Below, piece after piece: positions 42,310 to 52,919 of a DNA stretch of 64,000 nucleotides. The translations under genes were made by a program, and so were the position numbers. Location: positions 1 to 64,000 of the forward strand of contig CAVQJL010000011.1 of the NCBI GenBank assembly GCA_963712815.1. The letters are read 5' to 3'. Numbering within the stretch: position 1 is the first letter of the stretch; the number at the start of each line of letters is the position of its first letter. The notes under the pieces are model-generated. The model saw only the letters and a list, made by a program, of their open reading frames with translations. It was not told where the DNA came from and ran no database searches. Source of the stretch: RPQJ01 sp963712815 (GTDB lineage: Bacteria > Pseudomonadota > Gammaproteobacteria > Steroidobacterales > Steroidobacteraceae).

Positions 42310-42920
42310 CGGCGCGCGACGGGGCGGGCCGCGGTGCGCGTCGTGCCGTACTTGAGCCCGAGGAAGGCGAGCGCGACGGCGGTCGCGTCGCCGAGCGCCG
42401 TGTGGCGCCCGGTCGCCGGGACGTCGAGCGCGGCGAGGATGGCGTCGAGGGCCTGCGGCGGCGCGGCGTCCGGGTTGCGCTGCAGGAGCCGGCGACGGTA
42501 CAGCTCGCGCAGGTCGTAGCGCCGCCCCGTGAGCCTGGCATCCGGCCCGCCGAGAGCCTTCTCGAGCATCGTGCAGTCGAAGCCGAGGCAGTAGCCGAGC
42601 AGCGGGCGCTCGCCGAGCCAGGCCCGCAACTCGGCTACTGCCTCGGCAGGCGGCAGGCCGTGCTCGACGTCCACGGGGCGCAGGCGATGGTACTTCACGG
42701 CCTCGCGGTCCACCGGAGCCCCGCCGCACACCACGCGCTCGAAGCGCTCGCTGAGCCGCGCCTGCCGGCCGCGCACCGGCACCGCGGCGATGCTGAGGAT
42801 CTCGGCGGTGGCCAGGTCGAGGCTGCTGGTCTCGAGGTCGAGCGAGACCAGCTCGGGTTCCTCGTACGGCGAGGCGCTCGCGAGCGACCGCCACCAGCGC
42901 CGCAGGCCGCCGAGGTTCAC
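42306..42920 (-). CDS. DnaQ-type 3'-5' exonuclease
   Basis: 204 residues with the DEDDh exonuclease motifs: LVSLDLETSSLDLATAEILS (D and E of motif I), LLGYCLGFDCTMLEKALGG (motif II with Asp) and RHTALGDATAVALAF (motif III His and Asp). GTG start at 42920 overlaps the previous stop (GTGA), behind GGAGG. It follows the DUF294/CBS protein and symporter genes, an arrangement common in proteobacteria. Confidence 0.88.
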   Translation of the reverse strand: MNLGGLRRWWRSLASASPYEEPELVSLDLETSSLDLATAEILSIAAVPVRGRQARLSERFERVVCGGAPVDREAVKYHRLRPVDVEHGLPPAEAVAELRAWLGERPLLGYCLGFDCTMLEKALGGPDARLTGRRYDLRELYRRRLLQRNPDAAPPQALDAILAALDVPATGRHTALGDATAVALAFLGLKYGTTRTAARPVARR

Positions 42921-44743
42921 ACGCCCCTCCGGTAGCGCGCGGCCAGGAACGACTGGAAGTCCTTGACGATGCGCAGCGCGTCGCGCAGCAGGTCGCGGTC
43001 GAGGCGGCGCATCTCGCTCATTCGCACCTCGTTGGTCGGCAACTCGCCCTCGCGCAGTGCGTCGAGCTGCTGGCCGAGACGCAGGCGCAGCATGATCGCG
43101 AAGGCCTGGCGCAGATCGGTGCCCAGTTCCTCGCTGATCGCGCCCATCTCGGCGAGCGCGTCGATGCGGTCGAAGGTGCTGGTGCAGCGCAGGCCGCGCT
43201 CGATCGCGAGCACGCGCACGCCGTGCACGACCGGGAAGATACCGCCCTTCTTCAGATTCACGCGGCTGCCGCCGCGCAGGCCGCCGAACAGCCTGAGCGG
43301 CATGTGGAACTCGATCGCCGGCACCACGAACTGGTGCAGCCACAGCGCATCGCGGCCGAAGGCGAGCAGCGCGTCGCGCACCGGCTCGAACATCTCCTCG
43401 TCGCCGGCGACCGGCTGGGCGTCGAGCATGATCGCCGTGCGCATCAGGCCCTCGGCCGAGGTGTCGCCGCGCAGCGAGCTGACGCGGTCGATCCAGGTGC
43501 GGGCGGAGCCGCGCCACCCCGGGTTCGAGACCATCACGCCGCCCGGGCAGGGCGGGTAGCCCATGGCCGCGAGGCCTTCCCCGAAAGCGGCGGCCGCGGC
43601 CGCGACGTCCGCGTCCGCGACGCCCTCGGCGAGCAGCAGGCCGTTGTCCTGGTCGGTCTTGAGCAGCTGTTCGCCGCGGCCCTCGCTGCCCATGACCACG
43701 AGGCAGACGCGCGTGCGCAGCTCCGGCTCGAAGCAGAACTCGAACAGGCGCGACATCAGCCGCTGGTTCAGCACGCTGACCAGCTCGGCGAGGTACTGCA
43801 TGCGCGCGCCGTTCTGGTGCAGCGTGCGCACCAGGCCGTTGATCTCGCGCGAGGCCGCCGCCAGTTCCTCCCGCGACTCGGCGCGCGCCACCCTGAGCCC
43901 GATCACGTGCGAGTGGCTGGAATAATGGCTCAGCAGCTCGGCGAGCCCGAGCGTGCCGACGATGCGCTCGCCGTCGAACACCGCGATGCGCTCGATGCGG
44001 CGGCGGGTCATCGTGACCAGGGCCTGGAACAGCGGCTCGTCGGTGCCGCAGCCCGCGACCGGGCGGCTCGCGATGCGGCCCACCGGGCTGTCTAGCGGCA
44101 GGTGGCGCAGCGCGATGGCCTCGAGCAGGTCGGTGCGCGTGGCGATGCCGAGCCCCTCCCCGCCGCCCACGAACACGCAGTCCACGCCCCGATCGCGCAT
44201 GCTGCACGTCGCGGCGTCGAGCGCGCAGTCCTCCGGCACCACCACCGCCTCGCCGAGCAGCGCGTCGCCGACCTTGGTGAGCATCAGCTCGCCGAGGTCG
44301 GAGGTGCCGCCGGCCGATTCCGCCCGGGCGGTGCGCTGCGCCAGCGAGTCGAGGAAGTGCGCGGCGAAGCGCCCGTTGGACTCCACCGCGCTGCGGAACG
44401 CATCGCCCGGGACCACCCACAGCAGCGTGTCCTCGAGGGCCTCGTAGCTGTTGCGGGCGCTGCCGGCGAGCACGGCCGTGGCGCCGAAGAGGTCCGACGG
44501 CCCGAACTCCGCGAAGGTGCGCCGCGTACCGTCGCGCTCGTCGAGGCCGGCGATGCCGCCCTTCATGATGACGTACACCGCCGGCGAGCCCTCCCCCGCC
44601 TCGATCACGCGCGTTCCGGCGGGGACGAACTCGATGTCGATCGAGGCGGCGAGCTGGCGCGCCTGCTCGGCGGTGAGCAGGTCGAACGGGGGCGAGGCGA
44701 AATCGAAATCCTGTCCGTGCGCGCTCACACTCGGTCCCGCCAC
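42917..44743 (-). CDS. cNMP-binding/CBS/DUF294 nucleotidyltransferase-like regulator
   Basis: 608 residues. Order: cyclic-nucleotide-binding-like beta-roll (FVPAGTRVIEAGEGSPAVYV, residues 35-140), a CBS pair (VDCVFVGGGEGLGIATRTDL, IERIAVFDGERIVGTLGLAE), then a DUF294 nucleotidyltransferase-like domain (VVMGSEGRGEQLLKTDQDNG) with a GSEGRGEQ turn and acidic residues, and a C-terminal DUF294_C helical domain. Adjacent to the symporter, it probably regulates uptake or nucleotide signalling in the acetate/solute response, as suggested for similar clusters. GTG start. Confidence 0.85.
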   Translation of the reverse strand: MAGPSVSAHGQDFDFASPPFDLLTAEQARQLAASIDIEFVPAGTRVIEAGEGSPAVYVIMKGGIAGLDERDGTRRTFAEFGPSDLFGATAVLAGSARNSYEALEDTLLWVVPGDAFRSAVESNGRFAAHFLDSLAQRTARAESAGGTSDLGELMLTKVGDALLGEAVVVPEDCALDAATCSMRDRGVDCVFVGGGEGLGIATRTDLLEAIALRHLPLDSPVGRIASRPVAGCGTDEPLFQALVTMTRRRIERIAVFDGERIVGTLGLAELLSHYSSHSHVIGLRVARAESREELAAASREINGLVRTLHQNGARMQYLAELVSVLNQRLMSRLFEFCFEPELRTRVCLVVMGSEGRGEQLLKTDQDNGLLLAEGVADADVAAAAAAFGEGLAAMGYPPCPGGVMVSNPGWRGSARTWIDRVSSLRGDTSAEGLMRTAIMLDAQPVAGDEEMFEPVRDALLAFGRDALWLHQFVVPAIEFHMPLRLFGGLRGGSRVNLKKGGIFPVVHGVRVLAIERGLRCTSTFDRIDALAEMGAISEELGTDLRQAFAIMLRLRLGQQLDALREGELPTNEVRMSEMRRLDRDLLRDALRIVKDFQSFLAARYRRGV

Positions 44744-44808
44744 TCGTCAAGGAAAGGGCCGGGGCAGCGCTCGACCGCCCCGGCCCGTCAGACTACATCA
44801 CCCGACGC

Positions 44809-46512
44809 TCAGTAGTGCGTCGCGCCCCCCGAGCCGCGCGGAACGCGGATTTCCTCGACGAGGTGCTGGATGTGCTCCGGCGGCGGCGCCGTCAGGTGGC
44901 TCACCGTGTAGGTCACGGCGAAGTTCAGCAGCATGCCGACGAAGCCGATCCCCTCGGGCGAGATGCCCAGGAACCACTGGTCCGGCCCGGCGGTCGGGTT
45001 CACGAACTTGAAGTAGATGATGTACGCACGCCGTGAAGACGATGCCGACGACCATGCCGCTGATCGCGCCCTGCATGTTCGCGCGCTTGTCGAAGATCCC
45101 GAGGATGATCGCCGGGAAGAACGACGCCGCCGCGAGGCCGAACGCGAACGCCACCACCTGCGCCACGAACGCCGGCGGGTAGATTCCGAGCAGGCCCGCG
45201 ATCATCACGGCGACGGCCGCCGCGATGCGCGCGTAGAGCAGTTCCTGCTTCTCGGTGATGTTCGGCATGACCATCTTCTTCAGCAGGTCGTGCGAGATCG
45301 CGGACGAGATCACCAGCAGCAGGCCCGCCGCGGTGGACAGCGCCGCCGCGAGCCCGCCGGCCGCGACCAGCGCGATCACCCAGTCCGGCAGATTCGCGAT
45401 CTCCGGGTTGGCGAGCACCATGATGTCGCGGTCGATGGTCATCTCGTTGCGGTCGTCCTTGGCGTAGAACATTCGCCCGTCGCCGTTCTTGTCTTCCCAC
45501 TTGATGAGGCCGGTCTCCTCCCAGTTCCTGAACCAGCTCGGCGCCTCGCTGTAGAGCGCGCCCGCACCGTCGGTGCCGTTGATGGTCTCGATCAGGTTGT
45601 AGCGCGCGAACGCCGCCACCGCCGGCGCCGTCGTGTAGAGGATGGCGATGAAGACCAGCGCCCACCCGGCCGACCTGCGCGCGTCGCGCACCTTGGGCAC
45701 CGTGAAGAAGCGCACGATCACGTGCGGCAGGCCGGCCGTGCCGACCATGAGCGCCGCCGTGATGCAGAACACGTCGATCAGCGATTTTTGCCCGCTCGTG
45801 TAGGGCGCGAAGCCGAGCTCGGTGCTGAGCCCGTCGAGCTTGTCCAGCAGGTGGCCGCCGCCGTCGGTCAGCTCGCCGCCGAAGCCGAGCTGCGGGATCG
45901 GGTTGCCCGTGATCAGGATCGAGATGAAGATCGCCGGCACCATGTAGGCGAAGATCAGCACGCAGTACTGCGCCACCTGCGTGTAGGTGATGCCCTTCAT
46001 GCCGCCGAGCACGGCGTAGAAGAACACGATCGCCATGCCGATGACCACGCCCGTGGTGATGTCCACCTCGAGGAAGCGCGAGAACACGATGCCGACGCCG
46101 CGCATCTGGCCGGCGACGTAGGTGAACGAGACGAAGATCGCGCAGACCACCGCCACCATGCGCGCGACGTTCGAGTAGTAGCGGTCGCCGATGAAGTCCG
46201 GCACGGTGAACTTGCCGAACTTGCGCAGGTACGGCGCGAGCAGCAGCGCGAGCAGCACGTAGCCGCCGGTCCAGCCCATCAGGTAGACCGAGCCGTCGTA
46301 GCCCATGAACGAGATGAGGCCGGCCATCGAGATGAACGACGCGGCGCGTCATCCAGTCGGCGGCGGTGGCCATGCCGTTGACGACCGGGCGTGCACGCCG
46401 CCGCCGGCGACGTAGAAGTCACCGGTGTGGGCCGCGCGGCACCAGATGGCGATGCCGATGTAGAGCGCGAAGGTCACGCCGACGATCAGGAAGGTCCAGG
46501 TTAGACTGACAT
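44809..46512 (-). CDS. Sodium/solute symporter (ActP-like), four frameshifts
   Basis: About 568 residues when repaired, with 13 membrane helices and conserved blocks of the VC_2705-type sodium:solute symporter subfamily: FALYIGIAIWCRAAHTGDFY, MATAADWM, GLISFMGYDGSVYLMGWTGG, GGMKGITYTQVAQY, GLPHVIVRFFTVPKVRDARR. One-base changes near 46505, 46393, 46345 and 45030 break the frame; each flank continues the family sequence. The start, ATG at 46512, has a GGTGGGGG ribosome site. Substrate is probably acetate or another short organic acid. The DUF4212 partner is intact upstream. Confidence 0.85.
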
Positions 46513-46543
46513 GTTGTATCCCCCACCGTATCTGTTGCGCGGC

Positions 46544-46801
46544 TCAGTCTTCGTGCACGTCGAATTCGCGGTCGAGCCTGTTCATGAGCCAGACGTAGAC
46601 GAAGATCAGGACGACGAAGACGTAGATCGAGCCCTGCTGCGCGAACCAGAAGCCGAGCTTGAAGCCGCCGATCTGGATCCTGTCGAGCGCGTCGAGCAGC
46701 AGGATGCCGAAGCCGAACGACACCACGAACCAGATCGAGAGCAGCGTGAGCACCGTGCTCAGGTTGCGCTTCCAGTAGGCCTTTCTCTTGTCGGGCGTCA
46801 T
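46544..46801 (-). CDS. DUF4212 small membrane subunit
   Basis: 85 residues with two membrane helices (LSTVLTLLSIWFVVSFGFGI and IYVFVVLIFVYVWLMNRLDR). DUF4212 proteins accompany VC_2705-type sodium:solute symporters and are thought to be their small subunit. The gene lies 31 bases ahead of the symporter, as is typical. Terminal DREFDVHED matches the family. Confidence 0.9.
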   Translation of the reverse strand: MTPDKRKAYWKRNLSTVLTLLSIWFVVSFGFGILLLDALDRIQIGGFKLGFWFAQQGSIYVFVVLIFVYVWLMNRLDREFDVHED

Positions 46802-46968
46802 TGAATTACCCTCCTCCCCTTATTTCGGGCTGCCGCGAATCTAGCAAGGGGGCGAGGGGAGACTCCTCAGACATTGGTCGTAGGCGGCCACCGGGGGGCG
46901 GGGCGGCGTGGTGCCCGAATGCCGGCCCCGCGACTGGAATCTCGAACGCCCGGAAGGGAGAATGACCC

Positions 46969-47460
46969 ATGCCGACCGACTTCATCGGCCTCGTCGCAAT
47001 ACTCGCCGCGGCCAGGATCCGGTTCGTGCTCGTCGGCGGGCTCGCGCTCGTGCTTCACGGGCTCGATCGCCTGACTGCCGACGTCGACCTCGTAATAGAC
47101 CTCTCGGCGGATTCCGCGCAGGCTGCTGTCCAGGCTCTCACGGGGGCGGGCTACCGCCCCCTGGCGCCTGTCGATCCGATCGCGTTGGCCGATCCGGAGC
47201 AGCGGCGCGAGTGGCAGACCGTGCGCAACATGCAGGTGTTCAGTTTCTGGGACAGTTCGAACACACGCCCGACGGTCGGCATCATGCTGTCGCCCGAGGT
47301 GCCGTTTGAGGAACTCTGGACCGCGGCCTCGTTGATGAGCATCGGTGGTCACGAGGTTCGTGTCGCCTCAGTCGAACACCTGATATGGATGAAAGCCACG
47401 GCAGGACGGCCGCAAGACCTTGCGGACATCGAGCGCCTGCGGGCGAAGCACAAGGGTTGA
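46969..47460 (+). CDS. Nucleotidyltransferase-fold protein
   Basis: 163 residues. Motifs RFVLVGGLALVLHGLDRLTA and DVDLVIDLSADSAQA carry the GGxA and DxD of nucleotidyltransferases (MNT/AbiEii/DUF6036-like). VEHLIWMKATAGRPQDLADI is the usual C-terminal segment. Such proteins often act with a small partner in toxin-antitoxin-like pairs; the 64-residue gene that follows after four bases is a candidate partner. A GGAAGGGAG ribosome site precedes the ATG at 46969. Confidence 0.82.
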   Translation: MPTDFIGLVAILAAARIRFVLVGGLALVLHGLDRLTADVDLVIDLSADSAQAAVQALTGAGYRPLAPVDPIALADPEQRREWQTVRNMQVFSFWDSSNTRPTVGIMLSPEVPFEELWTAASLMSIGGHEVRVASVEHLIWMKATAGRPQDLADIERLRAKHKG

Positions 47461-47464
47461 GCGG

Positions 47465-47659
47465 GTGAAAGCCTTCGACGTCGAGCAGGAACCGAGCGCC
47501 TGGGGCACCTTTGAGGATGCAGAGGCCCTGCGCCGCTGGTCCTTTGCGCGCCGTACGCCCGAGCAACGCCTCGCGTGGCTCAAGGCGGCGCTGGAGATCG
47601 CCTACCTGAGTGGCGCACTCGAGCCGCGTCGCCCGGACCGGTCGCCGAAGGAGCCATGA
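47465..47659 (+). CDS. Small partner protein of the nucleotidyltransferase
   Basis: 64 residues, GTG start at 47465, four bases after the nucleotidyltransferase stop. Sequence is helical: RRWSFARRTPEQRLAWLKAA with LEIAYLSGA. A similar RRWSFxRRTPEQR pattern recurs in short proteins next to such nucleotidyltransferases, so a two-gene module is likely. The role (antitoxin, adaptor) is not known. Confidence 0.72.
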   Translation: MKAFDVEQEPSAWGTFEDAEALRRWSFARRTPEQRLAWLKAALEIAYLSGALEPRRPDRSPKEP

Positions 47660-48072
47660 CGAACGACTCCAATCCCGGCTCACGACTGCGACTGCTGCGC
47701 GACGTCGTGGTGTTCCAGGTCAAGCTGGGCGCCGAAGCACTGCTCGACATCACGCTCATCCCGGTGTCGCTCGCGGCGGCGGGCGTGGACCTGCTGCTCG
47801 GGAACTGGCGACAGCCGCGCTGGTTCCACGCCGTGCTGCGCTTCGGCGAACGCTGCGAACGCCGGATCGACCTGTGGGGCGTGAACGCGGACCGCGAAGC
47901 AGCCGACCTCGAGATCGCTGCGGTCATGCGCAGCATCGAGACGCTGGTCCGCCAACCGGGCACGGGGCCCCGGAAAGTGCGCGAGCTGCGGCGCTGGGCC
48001 GCGTCGAAGCTTGCACCGGGCGGCGACGAAGAGCCGCAGCCTCGCGACCGTCGCAACGACATCCCGGACTGA
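47656..48072 (+). CDS. Protein of unknown function with one hydrophobic segment
   Basis: 138 residues starting MTNDSNPGSRLRLLRDVVVF, overlapping the previous stop by ATGA. One hydrophobic stretch (LDITLIPVSLAAAGVDLLLG) and a helical middle (FGERCERRIDLWGVNADREA). No family recognised. Co-transcription with the two genes before it is likely from the overlap. Confidence 0.6.
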   Translation: MTNDSNPGSRLRLLRDVVVFQVKLGAEALLDITLIPVSLAAAGVDLLLGNWRQPRWFHAVLRFGERCERRIDLWGVNADREAADLEIAAVMRSIETLVRQPGTGPRKVRELRRWAASKLAPGGDEEPQPRDRRNDIPD

Positions 48073-48241
48073 GCCGATCCGGCCGTCGACGGTTCTGGTG
48101 TAGGATCGAGGCGGACGAAAATACCAGCGTCATTCACCGCCGCGACCGATCCCCGCGACACTCGCGAGCGATCCGTACGAACAAGGGCAGCCAACCCTTC
48201 GGCGACGATCGGCAACCAGGGTTCAATCAGAGGGACACGCC

Positions 48242-49762
<1,521 letters not shown>

Positions 49763-49833
49763 TCGGGTCGCGGCAACGCGTCAAGCGCATCGAGGGAGCG
49801 GACGGCCGCTCCCTTTTCCGCCCGGAGGCTGGC

Positions 49834-50211
49834 ATGGTCGAAAAAGTCGTGGCTACCCCGGCCGCAGCCGAACTCATCGAGCAATTGAAGGCAAAGCACG
49901 GTCCCGGCCTGCTGTTCCACCAGTCCGGTGGTTGCTGCGACAACAGCGCCGCCAACTGCTACCTGCTGGGCGAACTCACGATCGGGGCAGGCGACGTGTA
50001 CCTCGGCGAGATCGGCGGCTGCCCGTTCTACATCGGCAAGGCCCAGTATGAATACTGGCGCCACACGCAGTTGATCATCGACGTGATCGACGGCCACGGC
50101 GGCACCTTCTCGCTCGAGGGGCCCGAAGGGAAGGCGTTTCACACCCGGTCGCGGGTGTTCAGCGACGAGGAGCTGGCGGAACTTAACGAGGAAGCCCGGC
50201 GCACGGGCTGA
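49834..50211 (+). CDS. DUF779 protein, aldehyde dehydrogenase partner
   Basis: 125 residues beginning MVEKVVATPAAAELIEQLKA. Conserved Cys-rich block HQSGGCCDNSAANCYLLGEL and the IGGCPFYIGKAQYEYWRHTQ segment are diagnostic of DUF779, which almost always lies next to acetaldehyde dehydrogenase genes and may help its assembly or redox protection. Seventy-one bases downstream of the dehydrogenase, with CGGAGGC before the ATG. Confidence 0.9.
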   Translation: MVEKVVATPAAAELIEQLKAKHGPGLLFHQSGGCCDNSAANCYLLGELTIGAGDVYLGEIGGCPFYIGKAQYEYWRHTQLIIDVIDGHGGTFSLEGPEGKAFHTRSRVFSDEELAELNEEARRTG

Positions 50212-50213
50212 AC

Positions 50214-51101
50214 ATGACGGATTCGAGCGGTCCGATGATCGGCGCGAATCGCACGGGGCGCCTGCTGATCCTGACGGCGCTCACGATGACGGCCTTTGCG
50301 GCGAACTCTATCCTCTGCCGCCAGGCGCTCGACACGACGCGGATCGACCCGGCCACCTTCACGGTGATCCGGCTCGTCGCCGGCGCCGCGACGCTGTGGC
50401 TGGTCGTGCGGCTGCGCAGCGGCGGGAATGCGCTCGCGGGCAGCTGGGCAGCGGCCTTCAGCCTGTTCGCCTACGCGGCCGCGTTCTCGTTCGCCTACGT
50501 CTCGCTCAGCGCCGGCACTGGCGCGCTGATCCTGTTCGGCGCGGTGCAGGCCACCATGATCCTGGCCGGACTGCTGCGCGGGGAGCGTTTCACGCCGCTG
50601 CAAGCAACAGGCTTGCTGCTCGCGCTTGGGGGTCTCGTGGCGCTGATGCTGCCCGGCGTCACGGCGCCGCACTGGACCGGCGCGAGCCTGATGACCGTCG
50701 CCGGCATCGCGTGGGGCGCGTACTCACTGATGGGACGCGCGAGCTCCCGCCCGATCGAGACGACGGCGGGCAACTTCCTGCGTGCGGCGGTGTTCGGTGC
50801 GGCATTGAGCGCCGTGTCGTTCGCCGTGTTCGCGTGGGATGCACGTGGCGCGCTGCTCGCGGTGCTGTCGGGCGCCGTCGCGTCGGGGCTCGGCTACGCC
50901 CTCTGGTACACCGTGCTGCCGGCGCTACGCGCGACCCAGGCAGCGACCGTGCAACTGAGCGTCCCCGTCATCGCGGCCATCGGCGGCGTGCTGCTGCTCG
51001 GCGAGCACCTGTCGCTACGCCTCGCGCTGTGCTCGTTCGCGATCCTCGGTGGCATTGCGCTGGTGCTGCACGCGCGCAGACCGAACCCACGCGAGAGGTA
51101 G
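50214..51101 (+). CDS. EamA/DMT-family transporter
   Basis: 295 residues with ten predicted membrane helices in two EamA repeats (RLLILTALTMTAFAANSILC ... ALILFGAVQATMILAGLLRG; and WTGASLMTVAGIAWGAYSLM ... VPVIAAIGGVLLLGEHLSLR). These are metabolite exporters of the drug/metabolite transporter superfamily; substrate unknown. The gene starts two bases after the DUF779 stop. Confidence 0.88.
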   Translation: MTDSSGPMIGANRTGRLLILTALTMTAFAANSILCRQALDTTRIDPATFTVIRLVAGAATLWLVVRLRSGGNALAGSWAAAFSLFAYAAAFSFAYVSLSAGTGALILFGAVQATMILAGLLRGERFTPLQATGLLLALGGLVALMLPGVTAPHWTGASLMTVAGIAWGAYSLMGRASSRPIETTAGNFLRAAVFGAALSAVSFAVFAWDARGALLAVLSGAVASGLGYALWYTVLPALRATQAATVQLSVPVIAAIGGVLLLGEHLSLRLALCSFAILGGIALVLHARRPNPRER

Positions 51102-51166
51102 ACCATGCCCGGCCCAAGCGACCTCCCCGACTGGCTCCAGCCGAGACGAGACGCGCTACCGACCGG

Positions 51167-51523
51167 TCACGACAGCAGCACCAGCACCAGCCCGATCGCC
51201 GCCGGCAGGGCCTGCACGTACAGGATCTTGCGACTCGCGGTCAGCGCCCCGTACACGCCCGCGATCAGCACGCACGCGAGGAAGAACACCTTCAGGTCCG
51301 TCCCCTCGGCACCGCGCGCGAGCCCCCAGATGAGCCCCGCGGCGAGGAAGCCGTTGTAGAGCCCCTGGTTCGCAGCCAGTACCCTGGAGGCGGCCGCGGC
51401 CTCCCTGGTGTGGCCGAACGCGCGCAGCCCGGCGGGCTTGTCCCACAGGAACATCTCGAGCACGAGGAAGTAGACGTGGAGCAGGGCCACGAGCCCGACG
51501 ACGACATTGGCGATCATCGACAC
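51167..51523 (-). CDS. DUF1304 membrane protein
   Basis: 118 residues with four membrane helices and the DUF1304 motifs LLHVYFLVLEMFLWDKPAGL and ANQGLYNGFLAAGLIWGLA. Function unknown. A GGGGGAG ribosome site supports the GTG start at 51523 over ATG at 51517. It converges with the EamA gene. Confidence 0.85.
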   Translation of the reverse strand: MSMIANVVVGLVALLHVYFLVLEMFLWDKPAGLRAFGHTREAAAASRVLAANQGLYNGFLAAGLIWGLARGAEGTDLKVFFLACVLIAGVYGALTASRKILYVQALPAAIGLVLVLLS

Positions 51524-51589
51524 GGTTTGGCTCCCCCTGCGGCTGGTTGACGTCGAGCCCGAATATACGCGGGATCGCGCGACGTCACT

Positions 51590-52105
51590 TCAGCCCGCTC
51601 GCACCCGCGCGACCTTGAATCCCCGGTCGCGCTGCCAGGTGCTGCCCGAGCGGACGTAGCGGGCGAGCGACAGCTCCGCATCGTCGCGCCGACGTGGCGG
51701 GTCGTCCGGCACGAGCACCAGATCGCAGTCCTCCTCGATGCGCGCGTAGCCCGTCGCGTCCGCGTCGTTGCCGGTGTCGAACGACGGGATCGGTTCCACG
51801 GGCCGCTCGACGTAGCGCAGCACGACACGGAACGCGCGGGCCTTCACGCCGATGGGGACCGAGCACTCGGCGTCGAGTTCGAGCTCATTGCCCGTCGCGT
51901 CGATGCCAACGCCCGACTTGACCGTTATGGCCGCGCGGGACGTGCCGCCGGACAGCGACACGGTGAGCCCGCTCGCCACACCCGAGCCGTGCAGGCGGCG
52001 GTTGTGGAGACGCGACTTCTCGCGGTGGTACTCCTGCTCGGCGCTGAAGTCGTCGGCAGACAACAGTCGGCCTTGGAAGTAGTTCACTCGGCGCAAAAGC
52101 CTCAT
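51590..52105 (-). CDS. Possible tail-module or baseplate-like protein
   Basis: 171 residues. The N-terminus MRLLRRVNYFQGRLLSADDF followed by EQEYHREKSRLHNRRLHGSG and VASGLTVSL looks like the N-terminal region of proteins encoded in phage-tail-like or contractile-injection gene clusters, but no other tail genes are nearby. The rest is beta-rich (FRVVLRYVERPVEPIPSFDT). I state this only as a resemblance. Confidence 0.5.
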   Translation of the reverse strand: MRLLRRVNYFQGRLLSADDFSAEQEYHREKSRLHNRRLHGSGVASGLTVSLSGGTSRAAITVKSGVGIDATGNELELDAECSVPIGVKARAFRVVLRYVERPVEPIPSFDTGNDADATGYARIEEDCDLVLVPDDPPRRRDDAELSLARYVRSGSTWQRDRGFKVARVRAG

Positions 52106-52171
52106 CGCAGCCTCCGGCGGGATTGGTATCGGAAGGAGGATGAGACTACGCCGGTTGACGCGGCACGACCA

Positions 52172-52471
52172 TCAAGCTGCCCGGTGAAACCTGAGGCGTA
52201 CCCGGACACCGAGTGCGGCCAGGACGCGCAGAAGGAGGTCCGTGGACACTCCGTCCAGGTTCCCATTGAGGATGGAGGTGACCCTGGGTCTCGACGCACC
52301 GGCGAGGCGCGCAAGCTGCGCATGTGTCATCCCGGCCCTGCGAATCTCCAGACCAATCTGCTCGGCCAACTCGAGCTGGATCTCCATTGCCGCCCGGTCC
52401 GCGTCCGTGAGTCCCAGCAGATCGGCGAGTTCCTTCGAATTACGCGCCACAAGCGTCCTATTCGTGCTCAT
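52172..52471 (-). CDS. XRE-type antitoxin of a HigBA-like pair
   Basis: 99 residues with a helix-turn-helix (GMTHAQLARLAGASRPRVTS followed by ILNGNLDGVSTDLLLRVLAA) typical of HigA/phage-type antitoxins. It overlaps the upstream toxin remnant by 14 bases, with toxin first. Antitoxin kept without a full-length toxin suggests it may now act as a free regulator or protect against related toxins. Confidence 0.82.
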   Translation of the reverse strand: MSTNRTLVARNSKELADLLGLTDADRAAMEIQLELAEQIGLEIRRAGMTHAQLARLAGASRPRVTSILNGNLDGVSTDLLLRVLAALGVRVRLRFHRAA

Positions 52472-52628
52472 GCAGCATCTCCATCAGGCGTCGCCGTGCA
52501 AGCTCGATCTCGGACAGCGGAAGCCCGAGATTGAAGCCACGCTGCAGCGCGAGGAGCGCACTACCGAGCTTCAGCCTCACATCCCGCGGCAATGCGCGGA
52601 TCTCCTCTTTCGCGCGAATGTGAAACAC
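52458..52628 (-). pseudogene. HigB/Gp49-like toxin with in-frame internal deletion
   Basis: 56 residues: the N-terminal part FHIRAKEEIRALPRDVRLKL and LLALQRGFNLGLPLS match the phage-type (Gp49/DUF891) toxin, and the C-terminal EIELARRRLMEMLHEHE matches the toxin's last helix. The middle, about 50 residues containing the VKDxSGxxRxFY catalytic core, is missing, and the two ends are fused in frame. The usual full length is around 110 residues. Likely inactive. GTG at 52628 chosen. Confidence 0.75.
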
Positions 52629-52734
52629 GACAGGTCGAAGCACGGCAAGTGTCTCAGATCCGGGACATTCGTGGCAACGGACTGAACCACTGCCACGCTG
52701 CACCACGGCATCCCGACCGTCGCGGCGAGGCTCG

Positions 52735-52852
52735 CGACCAGTCCAAGGCCGCCGGCCTTACCCGGGCCACCCATCGCCTTCGGGATAGAGAGGTCGACGT
52801 CGACGATGCCGTCGGCGGACCGCGCCTCCCCAGGGTAGAGCCACCCCGCCAT
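52735..52852 (-). pseudogene. Remnant of an organic hydroperoxide resistance gene (ohr)
   Basis: About 34 codons from 52852 read PGEARSADGIVDVDLSIPKA and then MGGPGKAG, which closely resembles the N-terminal region of Ohr/OsmC proteins (normally followed by TNPEQLFAAGYSACF). The match ends there and no frame restores it. Only a degraded fragment remains, next to other gene debris. Confidence 0.5.
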
Positions 52853-52919
52853 GCTCGCCGGTCACGACAACGAGCTCGCGTGCTCAGCGTGTGCCAATCC
52901 CGGCTGCGCGAACGCGGGC

